A stretch of 64,000 nucleotides of DNA from Verrucomicrobiota bacterium JB024 (GCA_030673825.1 JAUTCS010000074.1:22769-86768); one strand, 5' to 3'; numbered from the stretch's first letter, positions 37,178 through 45,927 are shown. A program made the numbers and translations. Notes: a model not told the origin generated them from the sequence alone.

Positions 37178-37849
37178 TTATCTGACCTCAAAGGCTTCAG
37201 GATCGTTCCAGGGCCAGGCGTTGTTGTCGCATACCTCGATCGCCTCGACGTGCCAGTCCGCGAAGAGGAAAACGGCTTTGCTTCCGTAATTCGGAGAGGG
37301 ACCGAAGCGGTTTGTCGGTCCGGCATATCCCAGTTGCAAAGCCTTGGGCGGAGGACCGTATCTTTGAAGCCGCAGACCCCCGCCGTCTTCGGCATCGCTG
37401 GTTGCCAGCAGGGGGAATCGGTCGGGGCGGGTCAGGGACTCCAGCTTGATGGGGCTGTCGTCTCCCTCTGTTGCTTCCAGCTCCACATTGTAGCCGAAGA
37501 TGCCCGGGGCATCCGAGGAAAACACTTCCTGAGAAGGGTCTTTTAGGATGGGCTGTTTGTATAGCTTACCCGTGGGAAGATCTTCGAACCCCAAGTAGGC
37601 TTTCAAGAGGATGGGCCAGCGTTGCGTGGCCTCGTTACGGGGGCGAAGCAACTCCAGCTGATTGTCCAGACTGTAGGCTTGCAGCGCTGCTCCCAGGGTT
37701 CGCTCTCGACCGACGCAGGAAACCATCTGCGCTTTTTCCCGGGCCTTGTTCAAGCCGACCGTGACGAGCGAGGCCAGGATGGCGATGACCGCCAAAGCGG
37801 CTAGCAGCTCGATCAGGCTGAAGGCGTGACGGGGGTGGGGGGCAGGCAT
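37178..37849 (-). CDS. pseudopilin, third copy
   Basis: A 223-residue protein with prepilin leader HAFSLIELLAALAVIAILASLVTVGLNKA and Glu at position 5 after cleavage. The body has MVSCVGRERTLGAALQAYSLDNQLELLRP and a C-terminal VFLFADWHVEAIEV, where DWHV replaces the usual DGHV. The gene is convergent with the dehydrogenase-isomerase pair, ending 7 bp from it, and divergent from the LacI gene at 37909, so it could share that LacI operator. Confidence 0.83.
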   Translation of the reverse strand: MPAPHPRHAFSLIELLAALAVIAILASLVTVGLNKAREKAQMVSCVGRERTLGAALQAYSLDNQLELLRPRNEATQRWPILLKAYLGFEDLPTGKLYKQPILKDPSQEVFSSDAPGIFGYNVELEATEGDDSPIKLESLTRPDRFPLLATSDAEDGGGLRLQRYGPPPKALQLGYAGPTNRFGPSPNYGSKAVFLFADWHVEAIEVCDNNAWPWNDPEAFEVR

Positions 37850-37888
37850 GTTGGGAGTATCGGTTTTTTTATTGCCCCAGGCAATGGC

Positions 37889-37913
37889 TTTGTCACTTTA
37901 CCTGGTGAATGAA
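37889..37913. promoter_or_regulatory. candidate LacI operator, copy 1
   Basis: A 25-bp sequence containing TTTACCTGGTGAATGAA overlaps the start codon of the LacI gene at 37909. Its exact reverse complement occurs at 39049-39073 just after that gene and upstream of the PEP-CTERM gene. It contains imperfect TTCAC/GTGAC arms. The exact long match and positions at two promoters argue for a regulator binding site. Confidence 0.55.
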
Positions 37914-38976
37914 GCCCCAACCCCGTGTCACGCTTCGTCAGGTCGCCAAGGCGGCGGGAGTCTCGCACTCCACGGTATCGTTGTGCCTGCGCAGCCATCC
38001 GTCCATCCCGGAAGCAACACGTGAGCGTATCGCGACCCTGGCCCGAGAGATGGGGTACCGCCCCGATCCGATGCTGACTTCGCTCAATTATTACCGTCAG
38101 CAGCGGAGCGGATATGGCTATCGCTCGACGCTGGCGTGGCTGAACGGCTATCGCAACCGCAAGCTCCTGCGCAGCAATCCAGATTTTAACTTCTACTGGA
38201 CGGGGGCGCGTGAACAGGCTGAGCAGATCGGTTACGAACTGGAGGAGTTCTGGCTGCATGAGCCAAACATGTCACCCGAGCGTCTCGACCGTATTCTGAA
38301 AAGCCGACAGATCCAGGGGCTGTTGCTGCCGCCGATGCCGCAGGCGCATGATCTTATTCCGCTGCCTTGGGACGACTATACGGTGGTGGCTTTTGGTTAC
38401 TCGCACGAACCCTTGTTTAACCTCGTGACGAGTGCGCAGTATCGGGGGGCGCGTTTGGCGATGCGCAGGCTGTACGAGATCGGGTACCGCTCGATCGCGA
38501 TGTTCTCGTGGCCCGACTGGGAAGAGCGTACGGACTACAATTATTCCTCCGGCTATCACTGCGAGTGTTCCATTCTCAAGCTAAAGCCTATGATCTGCAA
38601 AGTCGCAGATACGCTGCCGGATCGCGGCGGGCAGGATGAGCAGATACTGAAAAAGTGGACCGAGCAGATGAATGCGTGGATGGAGAAGCGCCGTCCCGAT
38701 GCTCTTCTCATGCCGGACCCGACCATCCTGAGCGGCATGCAGCGTGCCGGGTTGAAGACAGAGGGCAGGGGACTGGCGGTGATTTCACATTACGGCCAGG
38801 ACGCGCGCTTTTCCGGCTTGTGCCAGAACCCGCGGGCGATCGGTGCCGAGGCAGTCAACCAACTCGTCAGCATGATCCAGCGCAATGAACGGGGTAAGCC
38901 CGAGTGCCCCTTACGGATACTGGTCGAGGGGTACTGGGTTGAGGGCGCTTCTACGCCGGGTCCTAAAGCGATGTGA
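37909..38976 (+). CDS. LacI-family transcriptional regulator
   Basis: A 355-residue regulator: helix-turn-helix RVTLRQVAKAAGVSHSTVSLCLRSHPSIPEATRERI, hinge MGYRPDPMLTSLNYYRQQ, and a sugar-binding domain with MSPERLDRILKSRQIQGLLLPP and RRPDALLMPDPTILSGMQRAG. It belongs to the same Opitutae-style branch as the LacI at 8632. The 25-bp repeated site overlapping its own start and ahead of the downstream PEP-CTERM gene makes autoregulation and control of 39115-44914 likely; the divergent pseudopilin may share the site. Confidence 0.9.
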   Translation: MKPQPRVTLRQVAKAAGVSHSTVSLCLRSHPSIPEATRERIATLAREMGYRPDPMLTSLNYYRQQRSGYGYRSTLAWLNGYRNRKLLRSNPDFNFYWTGAREQAEQIGYELEEFWLHEPNMSPERLDRILKSRQIQGLLLPPMPQAHDLIPLPWDDYTVVAFGYSHEPLFNLVTSAQYRGARLAMRRLYEIGYRSIAMFSWPDWEERTDYNYSSGYHCECSILKLKPMICKVADTLPDRGGQDEQILKKWTEQMNAWMEKRRPDALLMPDPTILSGMQRAGLKTEGRGLAVISHYGQDARFSGLCQNPRAIGAEAVNQLVSMIQRNERGKPECPLRILVEGYWVEGASTPGPKAM

Positions 38977-39048
38977 GATACCTTGACCGGACGGTCGATG
39001 GGGCGCGTTTCACCTCGAATGGCTCTTGGATCTGATGGTCATTACATG

Positions 39049-39073
39049 TTCATTCACCAGGTAAAGTGACAAA
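39049..39073. promoter_or_regulatory. candidate LacI operator, copy 2
   Basis: Reverse-complement copy, identical over 25 bp, of the site at 37889-37913. It begins TTCATTCACCAGGTAAAG and ends 41 bp upstream of the PEP-CTERM start codon, a natural place for a repressor to act. Confidence 0.55.
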
Positions 39074-39114
39074 TGCTTTGCTGCCTGTCATGTCTGCGGG
39101 CAGAGTGAAATGCC

Positions 39115-39900
39115 ATGAATACCCACTCCAAAACCCTCATTGCATTGTTTTACTTCGCGGCTGTAGCCGCCCTGTCCACCACGGCTTCGGCGGTTGCCAT
39201 TGATGACTGGACGATCAGCACGGGCAGTACAGCCTCCGACCTGAGCACGGACAGCCCCATCATCGGAGACGGCTCGTCGGCTTCCGCGCTGAACACCCTG
39301 ATCGCATCGCCCACCGCCTCCTACAAGCTCACCAGCGTGGGCGATAAAATCGACGTCACCGGAAGCGTGAACTTCAGCGGACTCAGTGGCTCATCGCTAG
39401 CGCACAGCTTCCGCTGGTCACTGATGAACACCAATGGCAGCTCCAACGTCAACGGCTGGCTCGGCTATGCCGGACAAAACTCCAGCGGCACCTCACCGGG
39501 CGACCTTTTCGAACGCGATAATCCGAATACCGCCTCGTGGTGGACGACCAATCAGGCGACGAAGCTGGGCAGCGCGGTGGACGCCTCCAGCGCCCTTTTG
39601 ACTAACGGCACGTATGCACTGGCGATCTCGGTCGAGTTGACGGATACAAACGAGGTGACGATCGTGTGGTCGCTGATTGGAACTGGGTACTCCATGACCG
39701 GGACGGTGGTGGACGCCTCCCCGCAGACCCTGACTTTTAACGTCGTCGGTGTCGGTAGTGCCGGTCTGAGCGCGAACCAGATTTCGCTTTCGAATATGGA
39801 CATCACCTACACGCCGATCCCCGAGGCCTCCGCCCTGTGGTACCTGGTCCTGGCCTCTGCTGTGCCGCTGCTGTGGCGCCGTCTCCGGGCCCGTCGTTAG
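39115..39900 (+). CDS. PEP-CTERM-like surface protein
   Basis: A 261-residue exported protein: signal peptide (LIALFYFAAVAALSTTASA), a Ser/Thr-rich beta domain (KIDVTGSVNFSGLSGSSLAHSF, ALAISVELTDTNEVTIVW), and a C-terminal IPEASALWYLVLASAVPLLWRRLRARR-type tail, shown here in parts: PEA in place of PEP, hydrophobic helix, then basic cluster. It should be processed by an exosortase and shown on the surface. It is the first gene after the LacI operator copy 2 and precedes a sugar symporter, so it is part of this regulon. Confidence 0.82.
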   Translation: MNTHSKTLIALFYFAAVAALSTTASAVAIDDWTISTGSTASDLSTDSPIIGDGSSASALNTLIASPTASYKLTSVGDKIDVTGSVNFSGLSGSSLAHSFRWSLMNTNGSSNVNGWLGYAGQNSSGTSPGDLFERDNPNTASWWTTNQATKLGSAVDASSALLTNGTYALAISVELTDTNEVTIVWSLIGTGYSMTGTVVDASPQTLTFNVVGVGSAGLSANQISLSNMDITYTPIPEASALWYLVLASAVPLLWRRLRARR

Positions 39901-40018
39901 GCACCGGCCGTCCATGATCCGATCCCGCTACCGGTGGCGGAGGATTATTTCAACCTTCTCCAGTCAGCATTATCGATAAGACAAGTGTGCGGCGCATGCG
40001 CCCATGCGTAGGAGTCCC

Positions 40019-41479
40019 ATGTCCAAGCCCTTCTCCCATCATGCCACCCGGCCCGAAGATCGCGTGCCGATTATCGAAAAGATCGGTATCGGCCTGGGCC
40101 GTGTGGCGGCTGACGGCACCGCCGGCACCCTCCATACCTTGGTCAACCAGGTGTACAATATGATGCTGGGCGTGAACCCCGCCTTGTTGAGCACTGCGGT
40201 ATTCATACAGCGCATTTGGGATGCGATGCTCGACCCGCTCTGGGGGCAGTTCTCGGACAATTTCCGTTCGCGCTGGGGGCGGCGTCTTCCGCTCATGGCG
40301 GTGGCGGCTTTGCCGATGGCTTTCCTGTTCGGAGCCATCTGGTGGTTTCCGCGTAGCATGGGCACGACGGGGCTGTTCGTCTATCTGGTGGTGGCCTCGC
40401 TGCTGTTTTACCTGTTTCAGTCCATGTACGCCATGCCGCTGAACGGCCTGCTGATCGAGGCGACCGACGACTACCACGAGCGCACACGGGTGGCGACGGT
40501 GGCCATCGTCTTTGCCCTGGTATTCATGATCGTGGGCCAGTGGGTATTTCCGCTCATGCAGCTGAATGTCTTCGCCGATGCGGTGACCGGGGTTCGCTGG
40601 GTGGCGTCGGGCTGCGCACTGTTGTTTCTGGTGGTCGCGCTGATGCCAGTTTTTCTGTGCCGGGAAAAACACTACAAGCGCGTCGCCGCGCAGCAGGCGA
40701 AGATCTCGCTACGCGAGGGGCTGGTGCATGTCCGCCATAACCGCCCCCTGCGCTACGTGATCATCGCCCGCCTGATCGCGAGCTTTACCTACAATGTCGT
40801 TGGGATGTTCGGCATCTACATGAACACGTACTATGTGTTCGGCGGGGACATCAAGCGCGCGGCTCCGTTCTACGGCGTGTTAGGCTCGGCGTACATGATC
40901 GCCGGTGCGCTCTGTTCGGTTTTCCTTTATCCGAGGCTCTCTCGCCTGATCGGCAAGAAGCGGACCTTCCAGCTATCGGCGGCGATTTTGGTGCTTGGCT
41001 GTCTGGCCAAGCTCGTGGTTTACCGCCCGGGAGAACCCTGGCTGCAACTGATCGTGCTCATCGCCAACGGGGCCTCCGGCGCGGGGATGACGGTGATGGT
41101 CACGGCCATGCTGGGCGACATCGCCGACTACAACGAGCTTCACACCGGCCAGCGCAACGAAGCTTTTCTCGGGGCGATGATCACGTGGTTTGACAAGGCG
41201 GGCAATTCCCTCGGGGCGCTGCTGGGGGGATTCGTGCTGGTTTGGATCGGCTTCAATGCGGCCGACGGCGCGCAGTCGGCGCTCACCCTGCACTGGATGA
41301 AGATCAGCTACTGCGCGATGCCCCTGATCGGTGCCCTGGTGGCGCTGGTCATGATACAGCTTTACGAGTTGGACGAGGAAACCGTTTACGGCATCAAGGC
41401 CACGCTCGATGAGCGTCATGCCTTGGAGAAAACAGACGATGTTGACCTAGCCCCGGAGGATGAACCCCTGACCGTTTGA
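40019..41479 (+). CDS. GPH-family sugar:cation symporter (MFS), second copy
   Basis: A 486-residue membrane protein with about 12 helices and GPH marks: LVNQVYNMMLGVNP, IWDAMLDPLWGQFSDNFRSRWGRR, MLGDIADYNELHTGQRNEAFLGA. It should import a glycoside or oligosaccharide. ATG 40019 is chosen because AGGAG sits 5 bp upstream; a start at 40004 lacks such a site. It ends 5 bp before the start of the BNR_4 protein, so both are probably expressed together. Confidence 0.9.
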   Translation: MSKPFSHHATRPEDRVPIIEKIGIGLGRVAADGTAGTLHTLVNQVYNMMLGVNPALLSTAVFIQRIWDAMLDPLWGQFSDNFRSRWGRRLPLMAVAALPMAFLFGAIWWFPRSMGTTGLFVYLVVASLLFYLFQSMYAMPLNGLLIEATDDYHERTRVATVAIVFALVFMIVGQWVFPLMQLNVFADAVTGVRWVASGCALLFLVVALMPVFLCREKHYKRVAAQQAKISLREGLVHVRHNRPLRYVIIARLIASFTYNVVGMFGIYMNTYYVFGGDIKRAAPFYGVLGSAYMIAGALCSVFLYPRLSRLIGKKRTFQLSAAILVLGCLAKLVVYRPGEPWLQLIVLIANGASGAGMTVMVTAMLGDIADYNELHTGQRNEAFLGAMITWFDKAGNSLGALLGGFVLVWIGFNAADGAQSALTLHWMKISYCAMPLIGALVALVMIQLYELDEETVYGIKATLDERHALEKTDDVDLAPEDEPLTV

Positions 41480-41484
41480 GACCC

Positions 41485-43443
41485 ATGAAGAATCTGCCCA
41501 TCCTGATGTGTAAACCGCGCCTGTGTTTGAACGCCGGGCTCTTGAGTGTCTTTCTGTCACTTCCTTTGTCGGGGGTAGCTCAGGAAACGTCGCTCACGCC
41601 GCTCCCCAACGCGGGCTTTGAAAACGGGCTGGAGGGCTGGACACGGCCCACGTCCGACCAGGGGATGAGCACGGTGACCTCCGGGGCCGCCCACAGCGGC
41701 ACGGCTGGCCTGCGGGTGGCCGACGCCAGCACCCAGGGCGGCAGCGAACTGGTCTCCACGCTTGTTCCCGCCGCCGCGGGGCAGACCTACCGCCTCAAGT
41801 TCTGGGGGCGCATCACTTCGGGCAATGGCATGGCCGTCTTTCTCGTTTTTTACAACGCCTCCCGCCAGCCTCTCAACGCCCAGAAATACGGCAACGAGAT
41901 CGTCACCACGCTGGAATCGCGTTTCCCAGAGTGGAAGCCGTACGAGATGGAGGGCATCGCCCCGGAAGGAACGGCCTACGTGGGCGTGCGTGTGCACTCG
42001 ATCGTGGCAAAGGAAGTCGTCGCGGAGCTGGACGACTTTTCTCTGGAGCAAGTGGACCGCGAAGCCGAGGCCCGCCGTCTCGCCGTCATTGCCCGGGAGC
42101 AGCTTGAGCCCTTCCCGGCTACGGTCATCAAGCAGTGGAACCAGTCCCATCCGGAAGCGACGCTCGCGGTCAGTGACATCACACCGGTTTGCGCGGACTT
42201 CCGTGTGGGCTTTGCCCTCCTGACCGACGGAGACTGGCAGTACATCGGCTTTTATAACCCGGAGCGGCAAATGACCATCGGTCGTCGCCATCTCGGAGAA
42301 AACGCGTGGGAGTTCAAGGTGCTCCCGAGCAAGGTCGGTTACGACAACCACAACTTCATCGCCCTGGCGCTGGACGCGGACGGGTGCCTGCACGTCAGCG
42401 GTAACATGCACGCGCAGCCGCTGGTTTACTTCCGCGCAAGTGTACCGTACGACATCCAGAGCCTCGAGCCGATCAACACCATGACCGGAAAGGCCGAGGA
42501 TCGCGTGACCTACCCGCGCTTTTACACGCTGGCCGACGGGCGGCTGGTGTACAGCTACCGACAGGGCGCCAGTGACGATGGCAAGATGTACTTCAATGTT
42601 TACGACACGCAGACTCAGCGCTGGTCGCGTTTGTTTGAGGGACCGCTTTTCGATGGCGAGGGTACACGCAACGCTTATCCGATCCAGCTTGGTCCGGTGT
42701 TGGGCGAGGACGGCACTTTTCACCTTTCATGGGTCTGGCGAGAGGAGCGCTACTGCGAGACCAACCACGACCTGAGCTATGCCCGCAGCCGCGATCTGAA
42801 GCACTGGGAAACCGTATCAGGCGATCCCATCGAGCTTCCCCTGACCGTCGATACGCCGGGAGTGGTGGTCGATCCTGTGCCGGTGCGCGGAGGGATCATC
42901 AACGGCACCGGGCAGGTGGGGTTCGCCCCGGATGGGGAGCTGACCATCGCCTACCACAAGTACGATGCGGACGGAAATACGCAGATGTACATCGCCCAGT
43001 TCAAGGACGGGGCGTGGATACACACGCAGGCCAGCGACTGGGATTACCGCTGGGATTTTTTCGGGGACGGCAGCATTCCCTTTGAAGTCTTTATTGGTAA
43101 ACCCCAGGTCATCGACGGCAAGTTTGGCGCGTTCATCCGCCACATCAAGTACGGCGACGGCTTCTATCTCATCGACCCGCAAACCCTGCAGCTGGGCGAA
43201 CGGGTGCCCGGTAGCGAAATGCCCTGGGACAACCTGCCGCTACCGGCCCAGCTCTACGAGGCGAAAAGCTCGTTCCCCGGTATGCAGGTGAACTGGACGC
43301 AGGACTTGGGGAATCCCCCCGCAGGTGTGCGCGATATGCTTCGTTGGGAATCCCTGCCGACCAACCGCGACAAGCCTCCGACGCAATCGCCGCCGCCGCC
43401 GTCCATGCTCCGCCTCGTTTCACTCAAAAAGAACGAATCCTGA
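41485..43443 (+). CDS. secreted BNR_4-type propeller protein, possible polysaccharide lyase
   Basis: A 652-residue protein with a signal peptide (LLSVFLSLPLSGVAQE). Residues about 25-190 look like a carbohydrate-binding jelly roll (NAGFENGLEGWTRP, RLKFWGRITSG). The rest is a beta-propeller with HNFIALALDADGCLHVSGNMHAQPLVYFRAS, DGRLVYSYRQGASDDGKMYFNVYD and DLSYARSRDLKHWETVSGDPIELP, the pattern of the BNR_4 family, which includes ulvan-type polysaccharide lyases. Lyase activity on a rhamnose-uronate polymer is therefore a fair inference, helped by rhamnose mutarotase downstream. Stop and next start overlap (TGATG). Confidence 0.78.
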   Translation: MKNLPILMCKPRLCLNAGLLSVFLSLPLSGVAQETSLTPLPNAGFENGLEGWTRPTSDQGMSTVTSGAAHSGTAGLRVADASTQGGSELVSTLVPAAAGQTYRLKFWGRITSGNGMAVFLVFYNASRQPLNAQKYGNEIVTTLESRFPEWKPYEMEGIAPEGTAYVGVRVHSIVAKEVVAELDDFSLEQVDREAEARRLAVIAREQLEPFPATVIKQWNQSHPEATLAVSDITPVCADFRVGFALLTDGDWQYIGFYNPERQMTIGRRHLGENAWEFKVLPSKVGYDNHNFIALALDADGCLHVSGNMHAQPLVYFRASVPYDIQSLEPINTMTGKAEDRVTYPRFYTLADGRLVYSYRQGASDDGKMYFNVYDTQTQRWSRLFEGPLFDGEGTRNAYPIQLGPVLGEDGTFHLSWVWREERYCETNHDLSYARSRDLKHWETVSGDPIELPLTVDTPGVVVDPVPVRGGIINGTGQVGFAPDGELTIAYHKYDADGNTQMYIAQFKDGAWIHTQASDWDYRWDFFGDGSIPFEVFIGKPQVIDGKFGAFIRHIKYGDGFYLIDPQTLQLGERVPGSEMPWDNLPLPAQLYEAKSSFPGMQVNWTQDLGNPPAGVRDMLRWESLPTNRDKPPTQSPPPPSMLRLVSLKKNES

Positions 43444-44501
43444 TGTCCGACCTGAATCCTGTTTCGTGCTCTGCGCACCCGGCTGCCACCACGGGGAGCT
43501 GCCCGCCGCCCGCGATGCTCTATGCCTTCAGCGACCTGGAGTACGGGCTGTTCTTTCGCCCCGGTGATTTAGCACCGTCACAGGCGGGGTGCCACCGCTA
43601 CCGCCCTGAACGGGGAGACTGGACGGCCAGCCTCGAGCGGCTGCGACCGGAGGTCCTTGTCTCCGGTTGGACGACGCCGCCGCTACCGCTTGAGTGGATC
43701 GAGCGCGAACACTGCCCGTTGCGCTACGTCTGCCACTTGACCGGAAGCGTCCGTGGCCTGATCCCGCGCGTGTTTCTCGAACGTGGCGGGCTCGTGACGA
43801 ACTGGGGAGGCGTGGCCGCTTCGGGGGTGGCCGAGCATGCCCTGCTGCTTGCGTTAATGGCCTTGCGCAACCAACGCGGCTGGTCCGGCATCATCCAAAA
43901 AGCGGATGAGAAGTCCCCGCCCACCTACGACCTGCAGACCCGCACGCTGTACGGGCAACGGGTCGGTATCCATGGGTATGGACGGGTCGCCCGCGAACTG
44001 ATCAAGCTCTTACAGCCTTTCAATGTCGAAATTCGCGTCTATACCGCAGGATTAGAGCCCGCGATCATTGAAGGTGATGGCCACTATGCCTGTGCCACGT
44101 TGGAAGAGCTATTCTCGCAGAGCCATATCTTCTTTGAGTGCGAGGCGCTTAACCGGGAAAATGCCGGAAGCGCTTCGGCCGCGATGCTGGCTCGCTTGCC
44201 GGATAGGGCGGTCTTCGTGAACGTCGGACGTGGTCAACTCGTGGATGAGGAGGCGCTGTTGCGGGAGTCCGAGTGCGGGCGCATCCGTGTCGCGCTCGAT
44301 GTCGTACAAAACGAGCCGGTCAATGCCAGCCTGGGCTTTTTGAGGCATAGGGATTCGATCATCTCTCCGCATATTGCCGGTCCGACAGCCGACCGTTATC
44401 GCAGTTGTGCGGAGTCGGCATTTCAAAACCTCTCGCGCTATCTCTCTGGCCAGCGTCTGAAGAACCTGGTCACGCTGGAGGCCTATGACCGATCAACTTG
44501 A
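43443..44501 (+). CDS. D-isomer-specific 2-hydroxyacid dehydrogenase
   Basis: A 352-residue NAD-dependent dehydrogenase. LYGQRVGIHGYGRVARELIKLL is the nucleotide-binding Gly motif; FVNVGRGQLVDEEALL holds the catalytic Arg region, ALDVVQNEPV the Glu, and ISPHIAGPTADRY the His. It should reduce a 2-keto acid or oxidise a D-2-hydroxy acid (lactate- or glycerate-like), possibly an end product of deoxysugar breakdown. The start codon overlaps the preceding stop by one base, so translation is coupled. The N-terminal 50 residues are unusual and Cys/Pro-rich. Confidence 0.87.
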   Translation: MSDLNPVSCSAHPAATTGSCPPPAMLYAFSDLEYGLFFRPGDLAPSQAGCHRYRPERGDWTASLERLRPEVLVSGWTTPPLPLEWIEREHCPLRYVCHLTGSVRGLIPRVFLERGGLVTNWGGVAASGVAEHALLLALMALRNQRGWSGIIQKADEKSPPTYDLQTRTLYGQRVGIHGYGRVARELIKLLQPFNVEIRVYTAGLEPAIIEGDGHYACATLEELFSQSHIFFECEALNRENAGSASAAMLARLPDRAVFVNVGRGQLVDEEALLRESECGRIRVALDVVQNEPVNASLGFLRHRDSIISPHIAGPTADRYRSCAESAFQNLSRYLSGQRLKNLVTLEAYDRST

Positions 44502-44569
44502 GCCACCTCATGCGACCTAGTACTGTAAAAAAGACCGTAATCACGGTCGTAATGAACCCCTTTTAGCCC

Positions 44570-44914
44570 ATGCCTACTTCCCATGTCGCCCCTTTGATCC
44601 GTAAAGGTTTCATGCTGTCCGTTTATCCTGGACAGGAAGAGGAATACACCCGTCGGCACAATCCCATTTGGCCGGAACTACGCGAAGTCCTCAAGGCCCA
44701 CGGGGTTGCTCATTATTCGATTTTTCTGAACCGTAACCGACATCTGCTTTTTGGTTATGTCGAGATAGAGAGTGAGGCACGCTGGGAAGCGATTGCTCAA
44801 ACCGGTGTCTGCCGCCGATGGTGGCGCTATATGAGCGACATTATGCCGACCAATGATGACGATAGTCCGGTCAGCGAATCGATGGAAGAAGTCTTTGGCT
44901 ATTGTCGCCTCTGA
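44570..44914 (+). CDS. rhaM: L-rhamnose mutarotase
   Basis: A 114-residue protein of the RhaM family: [32 protein letters not shown] with the catalytic His and Tyr region, [19 protein letters not shown], and [19 protein letters not shown] with the Trp pair and C-terminal acidic motif. It interconverts alpha and beta anomers of L-rhamnose or L-fucose in the cytoplasm. Full length for the family (about 104-115). It closes the glycan island and suggests rhamnose or fucose as a monomer. Confidence 0.9.
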   Translation: MPTSHVAPLIRKGFMLSVYPGQEEEYTRRHNPIWPELREVLKAHGVAHYSIFLNRNRHLLFGYVEIESEARWEAIAQTGVCRRWWRYMSDIMPTNDDDSPVSESMEEVFGYCRL

Positions 44915-45161
44915 TCGACAACCGGTGTCGATGTCCGTATTGACGAGACGCAGCGTTGTGATCGAGTGGCCGACGCGAGCCACGAGGTTCACTAGCCTGT
45001 TGATTTTGGGTCAACTGGTGGCGTAAAACTGAGCCATCGAGGCGCATTTACTGCTTTCCCTCAGGCGCTGAAGTAATTCTCTCTGAATCTTCAACTGCAC
45101 CTTCCGCGTTACTGACATTCTCTCTAGCTTTATTTCCGCTATATAAGCGGAGCTAAATGTC
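44915..45161. other. intergenic stretch after the glycan island
   Basis: No gene is seen. It begins with a 7-bp hairpin ATCGACA/TGTCGAT (44914-44932) at the end of rhaM without a U-tract, and has CCGCT/AGCGG arms (45137-45150) just before the mobile debris begins. Confidence 0.4.
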
Positions 45162-45305
45162 AAAAAAATGGGGTCGTATTAGCTCGTCAGTGCGCTTGCA
45201 CTCGTCCTCATCTTTGCAGTTGGCTAGTATCTTGTCGCGTTTTGTTTGGTCGATAATAAAAGCGCCGTTGAGCCCTGTCTTGGTTCCATAGTTGATGGAA
45301 ATATC
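45153..45305 (-). pseudogene. fragment of a type IIG/Eco57I-like restriction-methylase
   Basis: The minus frame reads ISINYGTKTGLNGAFIID, QTKRDKILANCKDEDE and KRTDELIRP, the conserved entry to the TaqI-like specificity domain of combined restriction-modification enzymes, where homologues continue with LRGRDIKRY. Here the match ends after RP and the frame runs into a stop a few codons later. Only about 50 residues of a gene of roughly 1000 remain; neither the methylase nor the nuclease part is present. Its 5' side abuts the recombinase fragment near 45300. Confidence 0.7.
45162..45174. repeat. 13-bp direct repeat, candidate att site (distal copy)
   Basis: AAAAAAATGGGGT, identical to 47068-47080, which spans the 3' end of tRNA-His. 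The restriction-methylase homology stops exactly here, which is what an integration or deletion boundary would give. Confidence 0.4.
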
Positions 45306-45555
45306 CTTTGGTTTATCAGCAGAGGTTGGCGTAATCTGATTTCGCAACGAACCAAAGAGGCCCTTGCTCGTCGTCGATCTGAAGGGGTTCTTTTGGGACG
45401 CCCAAAAGCGCGCAAGAGCACACGTCTAAAGCTTACGGAACGTGAGAATGAAATTGCTAGGTTTCTTGAGCGTGGTCATTCTCAATCGCGCATAGCTCGT
45501 CGCTTAAAGGTTCATCGTATTACACTTGGAAATTTATACGTAATAAAATGGATTA
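45295..45555 (+). pseudogene. serine recombinase C-terminal fragment, frameshifted
   Basis: Frame 1 gives ISFGLSAEV, and after a one-base loss near 45328 another frame gives NLISQRTKEALARRR, GVLLGRPKARKS, then a helix-turn-helix ending QSRIARRLKVHRITLGNLY. Homologous resolvases/invertases read FGLSAEVERNLISQRTKEAL without interruption, so the frameshift is clear. The catalytic N-terminal domain is missing. The 3' end is cut by the IS5-type end at 45556. Confidence 0.72.
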
Positions 45556-45854
45556 GGTGGTGTCTTCAAATTACGAGAGTAGCCAAATTTTGATGGCTGC
45601 CATAGTTGCGAAAGCGAGGTACGAGCGTGCGGATTTGTCGTGTCTGGTGGCGAGTCTTCGGGCGTGTTTGAGCTTGGCGAAGAGGTTCTCGATGCGGTGT
45701 CTTTCTTTGTAAATATGCTTGTCGAAGGGTGGCTTTTGTGAACGGGATGGGTTGGGTTTAATGACGGCGGTGGCCCCGCGTTGTTTCACATATATCCGTA
45801 GGTCATCGCTGTCATAACCCGCATCGACGTGCCCCCCTTTTTAGTCCCGATCAA
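45556..45854 (-). mobile_element. IS5-family (IS427-like) remnant, 3' end only
   Basis: The terminus GGTGGTGTCTTCAAA at 45556 resembles the end of the second copy at 63864 (GGTTCTGTACGCAAA), and both follow a TNA trinucleotide, the usual IS427 target. The element is interrupted at about 45854 by the IS3-family insertion; the 5' part is not found on the other side. Confidence 0.65.
45571..45840 (-). pseudogene. IS5-family transposase, C-terminal fragment
   Basis: The frame reads GHVDAGYDSDDLRIYVKQRG, then KERHRIENLFAKLKHARRLATRHDKSARSYLAF and ends IKIWLLS. This is the DDE-domain end of IS5/IS427 transposases, including the last catalytic Glu region (Y-x-R-H-x-I-E-N-L-F). A stop (45841-45843) blocks the frame upstream, so about 90 residues survive out of roughly 250. 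Confidence 0.8.
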
Positions 45855-45927
45855 AATGAGAGTGCTGGGTAGTTAGGTTGTGTATTTGGGTTTGTAGTTT
45901 CAAGCCTGTTACTGGTCTGTAGCCCCC

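Noticed and set aside
45246..45342. Reading the recombinase remnant as an intact 115-residue gene
   Set aside because: Its first 30 codons run through the restriction-gene fragment in the wrong frame; homology starts only after the frameshift.
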